In this document: positions 55,596-64,000 of the stretch, piece after piece | How positions within the stretch are numbered: the first letter of the stretch is position 1 | How the letters are laid out: every line of letters starts with the position of its first letter | Assembly: GCF_024753255.1 (NCBI RefSeq) | Contig: NZ_JANUHA010000005.1 | Location: 1-64,000 of the forward strand | Origin: Massilia agri | Lineage (GTDB): Bacteria; Pseudomonadota; Gammaproteobacteria; Burkholderiales; Burkholderiaceae_D | Length of the DNA: 64,000 nucleotides | Reading direction: 5' to 3' | Notes under the pieces: model-generated | The model's input: only the letters and a program-made list of their open reading frames with translations | Databases searched by the model: none | Told to the model about the DNA's origin: nothing | Program-made: the position numbers and the translations under genes

Positions 55596-57885
55596 GTCGA
55601 TCAACCGGGCGCTGCGCTACGCCCTGGTGGTGGGCGGCGCCATCGTTTCGATCCTGCTGTTCCTGCTCGCGTCCGCCTCGGACAATTCGGGCTTCTTCGA
55701 CCGTTACTACACCTGGCTGCTGGGCGTGAACGCCGGCATGGCGGTGCTGCTGCTGGTGCTCGTCATCGTCGCGCTGGGCCGCCTGTACGTGCGCTACAAG
55801 GCCGGCAAGTTCGGCTCGCGCCTGGTGGCGAGGCTGGTGCTGCTGTTCGCCGCCATCGGCATTCTGCCGGGCCTCCTGATCTTCATGGTCTCGGTGCGCT
55901 TCGTCTCGCATTCCATTGAAAGCTGGTTCGACGTCAAGATCGAGGCCGCGATCGAATCCGGCCTGAACCTCGGGCGCGCCGCGCTCGACGAAGCCGTCGC
56001 CGAGCTGAGCGCCACCGGACAGACCGCGGCCGCCACCCTGGCCGGCCAGGATGCGGTGATGGTGCAGGGGGTGCTGAGCGGGCTGACCAACGACGTGCGC
56101 GGCATGCAAAGCGCCATGCTGCTCACTGCCGACGGGACCGTGCTCGCCTCCAGCGCCCAGGACCGCAATGCCAACCTGGAGCTCGACAAACCCACGCCGG
56201 ACATGCTCAAGTCCGCCGCGCTGCCGGGCGGCTATGCGCGGCCCGAGGGCAGCAGCGAAGGGGTGGCCAACGGCCCCAATGCGCTCGACGCCGCCACCGG
56301 CCTGCGATTGCGGGTGGTGCTGGCGGTGCCCGAATCTGCCGGCCTGGAGCCGCGCTACCTGCAGCTGCTGCAGTCGGTGCCGGTCAACCTGGCGTCGAAC
56401 GCCGTGGTGCTCAGGAGCGCCTCCGACGAATACCGAAGTCGTGCCCAGGCCAGGCTGGGACTGCGCAAGATGTACATCGAGACGCTGACATTGACCCTGC
56501 TGCTGGCGATCTTCGGCGCGATCGGCAGCGCCTTCCTCATCGCGGGCAACCTGGCGCAGCCGCTGCTGGTGCTGGCAGAGGGCACGCAGGCCGTGGCCGA
56601 GGGCGACCTGTCGCCGCGGCCGACGGTCGAGACCAACGACGAACTGGGCACGCTGACGCGCTCCTTCAACGCCATGACCGGCCAGCTGTTCGAGGCGAGG
56701 AGCGCCGTCGAGCGCAACCGCGCCGCGCTGCAGAACGCCAAGGCCCACCTGGAGTCCGTGCTGGCGAACATGTCGGCGGGGGTGATCGTGCTCGATGCGG
56801 AAGGGCGGGTGGTGAACTCGAACGACGCGGCCTACCGCATCCTGCAGGTCGAGCCGGGCGCGCTGGCGGGGCCGCTGGCCAGCATCGCGGGCCTGGAGAC
56901 CTTCTACAACTGCGTCACGCGCGCGATCTCGGCGCAGAGCGCACAGTCGGCGGCCGCCGCGCCGAGCACCGACCGGCGCCGCCGCGCCCACTGGCAGCAG
57001 CAGATCGAGATCCCGCGCCGCGGCAGCGGCGACGAGCACGACCACGACATCACGCTGCTGGCGCGCGGCTCGCGCCTGCCGGTCGGCTCGGGCAACGGCT
57101 TCATCGTGGTGTTCGACGATATCTCGGACGTGATCTCGGCCCAGCGCTCGGTGGCCTGGGGCGAGGTGGCGCGCCGCCTGGCGCACGAGATCAAGAACCC
57201 GCTGACCCCGATCCAGCTCTCGGCCGAACGCCTGCAGATGAAGCTGGAGTCGAGCCTGCCGCCGCAGGAAGCGGAACTGCTCAGGAAGAGCACCGCCACC
57301 ATCGTCAACCAGGTCGACGCCATGAAACGCATGGTCGACGACTTCCGCGACTACGCGCGCACGCCGCCGGCGGTGCTCGAGCCGCTCGACCTGAACGGCC
57401 TGATCGACGAGATCCTGCAGCTGTACCTGGCCGAGGACGGCTCGGACATCATCCATGCGGCGCTGGCCCCGAACCTGCCGCAGGTGATGGGCGACCCGAC
57501 CCAGTTGCGCCAGGTGATCCACAACCTGGTGCAGAACGCCCAGGACGCCCTGGCCGACCGCGGCCCGGACGCGCCGCCGGCGCGGGTGGACGTGGTCACC
57601 GAGGCCATCCACTACGAGGGCGCGGACGGCGCCGCCGGCACCGCGGTGCGCCTGGCGATCACGGACAACGGCCCCGGCTTTTCGCCGCGCATCCTGGCGC
57701 GCGCCTTCGAACCCTATGTCACTTCCAAGGCGCGCGGCACCGGCCTGGGCCTGCCGATGGTCAAGAAGATCATCGACGAACATGGCGGACGCATCGACAT
57801 CGGCAACCGGGCGGACGGAAGTGGCGCGTCGGTATTCATTTTGCTGTTAAAGTTAGCTCCCGAGGCGAACTTGGCCGAAATATAA
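55585..57885 (+). CDS. ntrY: NtrY-like sensor histidine kinase
   Basis: A 766-residue membrane kinase. Three or four N-terminal helices (about residues 10-110) precede a periplasmic or linker part. A further helix near 300 leads into HAMP (NLAQPLLVLAEGTQAVAEG), then PAS (LANMSAGVIVLDAEGRVV). The HisKA H-box is RRLAHEIKNPLTPIQL (His534), followed by HATPase motifs NLVQNAQDAL, DNGPGF and GTGLGLPMVKKI. It autophosphorylates and passes phosphate to the regulator encoded next. It starts at GTG 55585, overlapping the DUF4390 gene. Confidence 0.93.
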   Translation: MRVRSINRALRYALVVGGAIVSILLFLLASASDNSGFFDRYYTWLLGVNAGMAVLLLVLVIVALGRLYVRYKAGKFGSRLVARLVLLFAAIGILPGLLIFMVSVRFVSHSIESWFDVKIEAAIESGLNLGRAALDEAVAELSATGQTAAATLAGQDAVMVQGVLSGLTNDVRGMQSAMLLTADGTVLASSAQDRNANLELDKPTPDMLKSAALPGGYARPEGSSEGVANGPNALDAATGLRLRVVLAVPESAGLEPRYLQLLQSVPVNLASNAVVLRSASDEYRSRAQARLGLRKMYIETLTLTLLLAIFGAIGSAFLIAGNLAQPLLVLAEGTQAVAEGDLSPRPTVETNDELGTLTRSFNAMTGQLFEARSAVERNRAALQNAKAHLESVLANMSAGVIVLDAEGRVVNSNDAAYRILQVEPGALAGPLASIAGLETFYNCVTRAISAQSAQSAAAAPSTDRRRRAHWQQQIEIPRRGSGDEHDHDITLLARGSRLPVGSGNGFIVVFDDISDVISAQRSVAWGEVARRLAHEIKNPLTPIQLSAERLQMKLESSLPPQEAELLRKSTATIVNQVDAMKRMVDDFRDYARTPPAVLEPLDLNGLIDEILQLYLAEDGSDIIHAALAPNLPQVMGDPTQLRQVIHNLVQNAQDALADRGPDAPPARVDVVTEAIHYEGADGAAGTAVRLAITDNGPGFSPRILARAFEPYVTSKARGTGLGLPMVKKIIDEHGGRIDIGNRADGSGASVFILLLKLAPEANLAEI

Positions 57886-57973
57886 AACACGCATAAAATC
57901 TCACTAAACAGTGACGCGCTTCGTTTCGATGGGGCTGCACACGAAACGGGTAAGAGATCAGGAAGGCAGACAG

Positions 57974-58717
57974 ATGGCGAACATACTCGTAGTGGACGAT
58001 GAAATGGGCATCCGGGAGTTACTCTCGGAAATCCTGGGCGACGAAGGCCATGCCATCACGCTGGCGGAGAACGCGCAGCAGGCGCGCGAGGCGCGTGCCG
58101 CAGGCGCCCCTGATTTGGTGCTGCTCGACATCTGGATGCCGGATACCGACGGCGTCACCCTGCTCAAGGAGTGGCAGCGCGACGGCCTGCTCACCATGCC
58201 GGTCATCATGATGTCCGGCCATGCGACCATCGATACCGCCGTCGAGGCGACGCGCATCGGCGCCCTGAATTTCCTCGAAAAACCGATCGCCCTGCAAAAG
58301 CTGCTCAAGGCCGTGCAGCAGGGCCTGACCCGCGCCCAGGAAGTGGCGCGCGCCCCGATGGCGCCGCCGCGCCCGGCCGTGGTGCAGAACACCACCATGC
58401 CGGCCATGGAGGCCGCCACCGCGGCAGCGCCGGCGCCGATGTACGCGCCGCAGGCGGCGCCCCTGGCGCCGAACGGCTCGCGCCTGGTGCATGCGATCTC
58501 GCAGGGCGAGGGCACCGGCTACACCCTGTCCTTCGACCTGCCCCTGCGCGAGGCGCGCGACGCCTTCGAGCGCATGTATTTCGAACACCACCTGGGCCGC
58601 GAAGGCGGCAGCATGACGCGCGTGGCCGAGAAGACCGGCCTGGAACGCACCCACCTGTACCGCAAGCTCAAGCAACTCGGCGTGGAGCCGGGCAAGCTCG
58701 CCAAGAAGGGCGTCTGA
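57974..58717 (+). CDS. NtrX-like response regulator lacking the AAA+ domain
   Basis: A 247-residue regulator. The receiver domain (residues 1-120) has VVDDE, the phosphoacceptor Asp52 in LLDIWMPDTDG, and MSGHATIDTAVEA with the switch Lys in EKPI. A Pro/Ala-rich linker (about 125-175) and an ordered segment (FDLPLREARDAFERMYFEHHL) lead to a C-terminal Fis-type HTH (VAEKTGLERTHLYRKLKQLG, residues about 217-236). The sigma-54-activating AAA+ domain of true NtrX (GAFTGA, Walker A and B) is absent. The start at 57974 is chosen for the MANILVVDDE beginning. Confidence 0.9.
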   Translation: MANILVVDDEMGIRELLSEILGDEGHAITLAENAQQAREARAAGAPDLVLLDIWMPDTDGVTLLKEWQRDGLLTMPVIMMSGHATIDTAVEATRIGALNFLEKPIALQKLLKAVQQGLTRAQEVARAPMAPPRPAVVQNTTMPAMEAATAAAPAPMYAPQAAPLAPNGSRLVHAISQGEGTGYTLSFDLPLREARDAFERMYFEHHLGREGGSMTRVAEKTGLERTHLYRKLKQLGVEPGKLAKKGV

Positions 58718-59104
58718 TTGGCTCTGCCGGCTGCGCGTCTGCCGACCACCCTGGTCACGGGCGCGAGCGCGGCGCAGCGCGAGGAGGCCATCGCGGCCTT
58801 GCTTGCCGCTTCTCCTCCTTCTTCCAGTGGCGCCTTCAGCGCCGTCATCCTCGAAGGGCTGGCGTCAGGCAGCTCGCCCCTCCTCGCATCCTCTTCCGTA
58901 AGACTTGTCCGACTCGCAGTCGGGTGTCCGTGCTGCGCCGGGAACCTGGTTTTGCGTGTAACATTGAATCGTCTGTTGCGCCAGGGACCGGAACGTTTGT
59001 TCATCGGTCTGGCGAGCAGCGAACACCTTGATCAGTTGCGATCGTGGCTGCAGGAAGGGCCATACGATCAGCTGTTGGCACTGGAACCCGTAGTACGCGC
59101 TTGA
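58718..59104 (+). CDS. CobW/G3E-GTPase-like miniature protein
   Basis: A 128-residue protein. It has a degenerate P-loop-like start (TTLVTGASAAQREEAIAALL, where a G3E GTPase would have GAGKT) and a motif VGCPCCAGNLVLRVTLNRLL that matches the metal-binding GCxCC of CobW/ZNG-type G3E proteins. The rest (RLFIGLASSEHLDQLRSWL) resembles the end of the CobW G domain. The protein lacks the other G motifs, so it is probably not a working GTPase, but may hold a metal at the Cys pair. It starts with TTG exactly after the ntrX stop. Confidence 0.65.
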   Translation: MALPAARLPTTLVTGASAAQREEAIAALLAASPPSSSGAFSAVILEGLASGSSPLLASSSVRLVRLAVGCPCCAGNLVLRVTLNRLLRQGPERLFIGLASSEHLDQLRSWLQEGPYDQLLALEPVVRA

Positions 59105-59182
59105 TGTCCACCCTTGTCGGTCCTTCGAGCAAACGGGCTTGAAATCGGTCCAGCCAGCCCCACCTCTTAACCGAAGTGATCA

Positions 59183-59210
59183 GCCAGGCGCCTGCCGCCA
59201 AGCGCCTGGC
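59183..59210. other. Inverted repeat before the DUF3567 gene
   Basis: GCCAGGCGC (59183-59191) and its complement (59202-59210) surround a 10-base loop, in the 141-base gap before the DUF3567 gene. No T run follows. It may mark the end of the ntrY-ntrX-CobW-like message or a leader structure of the next gene. Confidence 0.45.
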
Positions 59211-59245
59211 GCGCACAATTACTCTGATCAAGAGAAGGAGTCATC

Positions 59246-59503
59246 ATGAACATGATCTATAACAGCGAACAGTACAGCGTCGTCGAATTCGGCGTGGATC
59301 GCGACCTCGAAGCCCTGCGCTTCGGCGGGTACGAGATCGTCGACAAGGCCGGCCGGCGCGAAGCGTTCATCGGCGGCAAACTGGCTCAATCTTTCCGCCG
59401 CGATGTGAACAACCTCATCGCCAGCGAGCCGACCATGGAAGAAATCGACGACTTCCTGGGTTCCTACGACACCCTGATGAGCCAGCCCGTAGTGCTGCAT
59501 TAA
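59246..59503 (+). CDS. DUF3567 family protein
   Basis: An 85-residue cytoplasmic protein with the DUF3567 pattern: MIYNSEQYSVVEFGV at the start, GGYEIVDKAGRREAFIGG in the middle, and EIDDFLGSYDTLMSQPVVLH at the end. A strong AAGGAG site lies 7-10 bases before the ATG. It is conserved in Burkholderiales; the function is unknown. It stands between the CobW-like gene and the amidotransferase gene. Confidence 0.88.
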   Translation: MNMIYNSEQYSVVEFGVDRDLEALRFGGYEIVDKAGRREAFIGGKLAQSFRRDVNNLIASEPTMEEIDDFLGSYDTLMSQPVVLH

Positions 59504-59592
59504 CCTTGCTGCACTGATCGGGTAAACGCCACTGTCCGTTTCGAGGGGACAGTGGCCGACACCGGCACCTCTGGCGTGGTAAGCTCTCGCGC

Positions 59593-60357
59593 ATGTGCCA
59601 ACTCCTCGGAATGAACTGCAACGTCCCCACGGACATCGTCTTTTCCTTCACCGGTTTCGCCCACCGCGGCGGACGCACCGACACCCACCATGACGGCTGG
59701 GGCATCGCATTCTTCGAAGGTTCCGGCGTACGCCATTTCGTCGACCACCAGGCCGCCATCGATTCGCCGATCGCCGAACTGATCAAGCGCTATCCGATCA
59801 AGTCCACCAACGTCATCGCCCACATCCGCAAGGCCACACAGGGCCAGGTGGCGCTCGAGAACTGCCATCCTTTCGTGCGCGAACTGTGGGGCCGCTACTG
59901 GGTCTTCGCCCACAACGGCGACCTGAAGGACTTCGCACCAAGCCTGCACGGTCCCTTCCGCCCGGTCGGCAACACCGACAGCGAGCTGGCTTTCTGCTGG
60001 CTGATGCAGGAGCTGCGCAATACCTTCGGCGACACGCCGCCCGCAGTCGCCGACCTGCGCACCGCGCTCGAACGCCTGGTGCCGCAAGTCGCCGCCCACG
60101 GCACCTTCAACATGCTGCTCTCGGACGGCACGGCGCTGTTCACGCACTGCTCGACCAAGCTGTGCTACATCGTGCGCCAGTATCCCTTTGCTTCCGCCTG
60201 CCTCTCGGACGAAGACCTGTCGGTGGACTTTTCCCAGGTGACGACGCCGAACGACCGGGTCGCCATCATCGTCACCGAGCCGCTGACCAATAATGAAAGC
60301 TGGACCCAGTTCCAGCCCGGCGAGCTGAAGGTATTCGTGGATGGCTTGCCACAATAA
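59593..60357 (+). CDS. Class II glutamine amidotransferase (YafJ-like)
   Basis: A 254-residue Ntn-hydrolase-fold protein. The N-terminal nucleophile Cys2 (MCQLLGMNCN) and the glutaminase features HRGGRTDTHHDGWGIAFF, AHIRKATQGQV and FAHNGDLKDF are present. It has only the glutaminase domain, like YafJ; the partner synthase is unknown. The 111-base gap to the next gene is A+T-rich and should hold a promoter. Confidence 0.9.
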   Translation: MCQLLGMNCNVPTDIVFSFTGFAHRGGRTDTHHDGWGIAFFEGSGVRHFVDHQAAIDSPIAELIKRYPIKSTNVIAHIRKATQGQVALENCHPFVRELWGRYWVFAHNGDLKDFAPSLHGPFRPVGNTDSELAFCWLMQELRNTFGDTPPAVADLRTALERLVPQVAAHGTFNMLLSDGTALFTHCSTKLCYIVRQYPFASACLSDEDLSVDFSQVTTPNDRVAIIVTEPLTNNESWTQFQPGELKVFVDGLPQ

Positions 60358-60468
60358 ACACGGTTCGACATCTTTTATTATCGATTCGTCATTAAATTAA
60401 TGCCTGGAAAGCCATTATTTCGGGCAGATGCGGTAAAGTAGGCGGGTTCGCGAGACAAACCTGACGAC

Positions 60469-61746
60469 ATGACCGATTCCGCCAGCCACGACCAGGCTTC
60501 CCAGCCACTGAAACTGCGCAACTTCTACCTCGGGCGCCAGCCGGTGCTCGACCGTAACCAGGCGCTGTACGGTTACGAGCTGCTGTTCCGCGGCAGCGCC
60601 CAGGGGCCGGCCGAGATCGAATCCGGCCTGTCGGCCAGCGCCGGCGTGATCCACCACGCTTCCCAGCTGGGCCTGGCGCGCGCCATCGGCGACGCCACCG
60701 CCTTCCTGAACGTCGACGAAGAAGTCTTACGAAGCGATATGTTCGCCTTCCTGCCGCGCGAACGCACGGTGCTCGAGATCGTCCGCTCGGTCGAGCCGAG
60801 CGACGCCGTCATCGGGCGCATGACCGAACTCTCGCGCCACGGCTTCCGCTTCGCCGCCGAAGCCTCGGCCCACGGCAACGCGCTGGCGCGCCTGCTGCCG
60901 GTGATCGACTTCGTCAAAATGGACCTGCGCGAACTGCCGGTCGTGACCCTGCTGTCGCTGGCCCCGCGCCTGCGCGGCACCGGCAAGCGCCTGGTGGCCG
61001 AAAAGGTCGAGACCCATACCGAATACCGCACCTGCCTGGACATCGGCTTCGACTATTTCCAGGGATATTATTTCGCCAAGCCGACCGTCATCGCGGGCCG
61101 CAAGCTCTCGCCTTCGCAGGCGGCGGTGCTGGACCTGATGAACCTGGTGACCTCGGACGCCGACAATATCGAGATCGAGCGCGCGGTCAAGAAGGACGTC
61201 ACGCTCGGCCTGAACCTGCTGCGCCTGGTGAACACCCCGGCCGCGGGGGCAGGGCGCCGCATCGAATCCGTGAGCCAGGCCCTGGTGCTGCTGGGCCGCC
61301 GCCAGCTGCAGCGCTGGCTGCAGATCCTGCTGTATGCGGAGCCGGGCGTGCGCGGCCACAATCTGAGCCCCTTGCTGATGCTGGCCACCACGCGCGCGCG
61401 CCTGATGGAGCTGCTGGCCCAGCGCCTGCGCCCCGGGCAGCGCAACGTCGCCGACGTGGCCTTCACGGTCGGCATGATGTCGCTGATGGACACGCTGTTC
61501 TGCATCCCGATGCAGGACATCGTGGAACAGATTCCCGTGATCGACGAGGTGCGCCACGCGCTGCTGGTGCGCCGCGGCTTCTTCGGCGAGCTGCTGCGCC
61601 TGGCGGAGTCGATCGAGCGCATGGAAGACGCGCAGGACGAGGTGATGCCGGCGCTGAACGAGCTGTCGATGAATGGCGACGACCTCGCCGAGCTCGAAGT
61701 GTCGGCCTTCGAGTGGAGCGACAAGGTCGTTCGCTACGCGATCTAG
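60469..61746 (+). CDS. EAL-HDOD domain signalling protein (YuxH type)
   Basis: A 425-residue cytoplasmic protein. The N-terminal EAL-like domain (residues 15-215) begins FYLGRQPVLDRNQ, but the catalytic EAL is replaced by ELLFRG. The DDFGTG loop has also changed (FRFAAEAS), so it probably does not degrade cyclic di-GMP. The C-terminal HDOD domain (about 220-400) has SPSQAAVLDLMNLV and ALVLLGRRQLQRWLQILLYA. Such proteins act in signalling by binding partners or c-di-GMP. A perfect inverted repeat lies 28 bases after the stop codon. Confidence 0.88.
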   Translation: MTDSASHDQASQPLKLRNFYLGRQPVLDRNQALYGYELLFRGSAQGPAEIESGLSASAGVIHHASQLGLARAIGDATAFLNVDEEVLRSDMFAFLPRERTVLEIVRSVEPSDAVIGRMTELSRHGFRFAAEASAHGNALARLLPVIDFVKMDLRELPVVTLLSLAPRLRGTGKRLVAEKVETHTEYRTCLDIGFDYFQGYYFAKPTVIAGRKLSPSQAAVLDLMNLVTSDADNIEIERAVKKDVTLGLNLLRLVNTPAAGAGRRIESVSQALVLLGRRQLQRWLQILLYAEPGVRGHNLSPLLMLATTRARLMELLAQRLRPGQRNVADVAFTVGMMSLMDTLFCIPMQDIVEQIPVIDEVRHALLVRRGFFGELLRLAESIERMEDAQDEVMPALNELSMNGDDLAELEVSAFEWSDKVVRYAI

Positions 61747-61773
61747 GATTACCTTCTATACCGTAAGTAGCTT

Positions 61774-61809
61774 GCTCGTGAACTGAGACATTGGAACCAG
61801 TTCACGAGC
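61774..61809. repeat. Perfect 12-bp inverted repeat after the EAL-HDOD gene
   Basis: GCTCGTGAACTG and CAGTTCACGAGC are exact complements separated by 12 bases. On RNA they would form a stable hairpin, but no T run follows. It may be a site for a protein or a scar of an element. Confidence 0.6.
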
Positions 61810-62218
61810 CGGCCACATACCTCACCACTCTCCCGCTTCAATTACTACGCAGCTCAGGATCGCTGCGCAACTCCGTTCTTCCAAACTCACGTAAAGCCAG
61901 CCAATGCCTATTGAGCTCGCCGTACTGTTGGATTCCTGCTTCGCCGGGGCCAGTTTCACTTCGCACTTGCGCGCAAAGCCAGCGCTTGCCCCTCCACAGG
62001 CAGTCACGGTGGAACTCACCGCGATGCTTTCAATCTCGAAGATCGATGGCTGTAGCGCTTATGCCAAGTGATTAGGCGAGACCGTTAGCCCTAGTACGAC
62101 AAGTCAAGAATGAATTAGTTTCAAGTTAATCGTTGAAACTATCCTCAATGGATCTGCTTCAATGCTGAGAGCAAAACCTTAGGCGATGTGGAGAGGTGAG
62201 AGCTTGCCGGATATGGGT

Positions 62219-62240
62219 GCCGCCGGCAGGCGCCGGCGGC
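62219..62240 (-). other. GC-rich hairpin after metH
   Basis: A perfect 9-bp stem (62219-62227 with 62232-62240) with a 4-base loop lies 10 bases after the metH stop. No T run follows on the minus strand; it probably stabilises the 3' end or helps termination. Confidence 0.5.
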
Positions 62241-62250
62241 CGGATGAGGC

Positions 62251-64000
<1,750 letters not shown>

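Larger units (their letters stand above)
61747..62250. other. Non-coding, lower-GC region of about 500 bases
   Basis: No convincing gene is seen. The region is less GC-rich than the flanks, especially at 62080-62170. It holds a perfect 12-bp inverted repeat (61774-61785 with 61798-61809, 12-base loop) and a perfect 9-bp one (62116-62124 with 62133-62141, 8-base loop). A minus-strand open frame (stop at 61822, GTG at 62019, 65 residues, starting SSTVTACGGASAGFARKC after the GTG) has no Shine-Dalgarno sequence and no recognised family. It may be a degraded or horizontally acquired stretch. Confidence 0.5.

Noticed and set aside
55564..57783. A 739-codon open frame opposite the ntrY-like kinase gene, and similar long ones opposite mrdA and ptsI
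   Set aside because: All are antisense of well-recognised genes and have no recognisable domain; they reflect codon bias.

Overview
The window is a GC-rich stretch of bacterial chromosome with dense, mostly housekeeping gene content. Gene order (rsmB-DUF4390-ntrY-ntrX; argS-SPOR-dsbA; gatCAB divergent from mreBCD-mrdA-rodA-rlpA; gshA, gshB, EIIA, ptsH, ptsI; metX-metW; DUF1840, DUF3567 and UbiK-type small proteins) is typical of Burkholderiales. The overall flavour (DUF4272, GlxA-type regulator, Ig-repeat surface protein, MEDS-PAS sensor) suggests Oxalobacteraceae, probably Massilia/Telluria or a close relative. That assignment is an inference from gene content, because no rRNA or tRNA gene was found. 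No CRISPR array, insertion sequence, prophage or integrase was seen.

Layout. 0.1-5 kb: DUF1840, then a three-gene operon (lipoprotein, ABC ATPase, ABC permease) and comM, all on the minus strand. 5-9.7 kb: DUF1275 membrane protein, apt, a GNAT enzyme, and an SDR gene divergent from a GlxA/AraC-type regulator with a perfect inverted repeat between them. 9.7-12.5 kb: class II (B12) ribonucleotide reductase and ubiK. 12.5-15.4 kb: torF-like porin, glnK and amtB behind a well-matched sigma-54 promoter and an NtrC-like dyad. 15.4-18.8 kb: a large diheme lipoprotein with two discoidin domains behind a dyad-rich promoter. 18.9-24.5 kb: glutathione synthesis genes (gshA, gshB) and a regulatory PTS (EIIA-Man type, HPr, EI) with no permease. 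24.5-28.3 kb: metX-metW, an M48 protease and an RluA-type enzyme. 28.3-31.2 kb: an Ig-repeat protein. 31.4-36.4 kb: xth, a truncated MEDS-PAS sensor followed by debris of a receiver domain, pyrE, a ClpP-like secreted protein, a GST and a 5'-truncated gene. 36.4-39.8 kb: gatCAB on the minus strand. 40-47.1 kb: the rod-shape/elongasome operon. 47.1-53.2 kb: a seven-gene minus-strand operon from argS to a SPOR protein (argS, SPOR, dsbA, SDR, birA, coaX, SPOR). 53.4-61.7 kb: rsmB, DUF4390, an NtrY-like kinase, an NtrX-like regulator without the AAA+ domain, a CobW-like miniature protein, DUF3567, a class II amidotransferase and an EAL-HDOD protein. 61.7-62.2 kb: a 500-base, lower-GC non-coding stretch with perfect inverted repeats. 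62.25 kb to the end: the 3' part of metH.

Functional themes. Nitrogen control appears twice: the sigma-54/NtrC-type operon torF-glnK-amtB, and the ntrY/ntrX-like pair. Cobalamin dependence also appears twice: NrdJ and MetH. Cell-wall elongation (mreBCD, PBP2, RodA, RlpA) faces a convergent operon that carries two further SPOR-domain proteins. The most unusual items are the discoidin-diheme lipoprotein with its regulatory region, the AAA+-less NtrX-like regulator followed by a degenerate CobW-like protein, and the remains of a hybrid histidine kinase next to pyrE. No wholly new multi-gene system is clearly visible; these are the best candidates for novelty.
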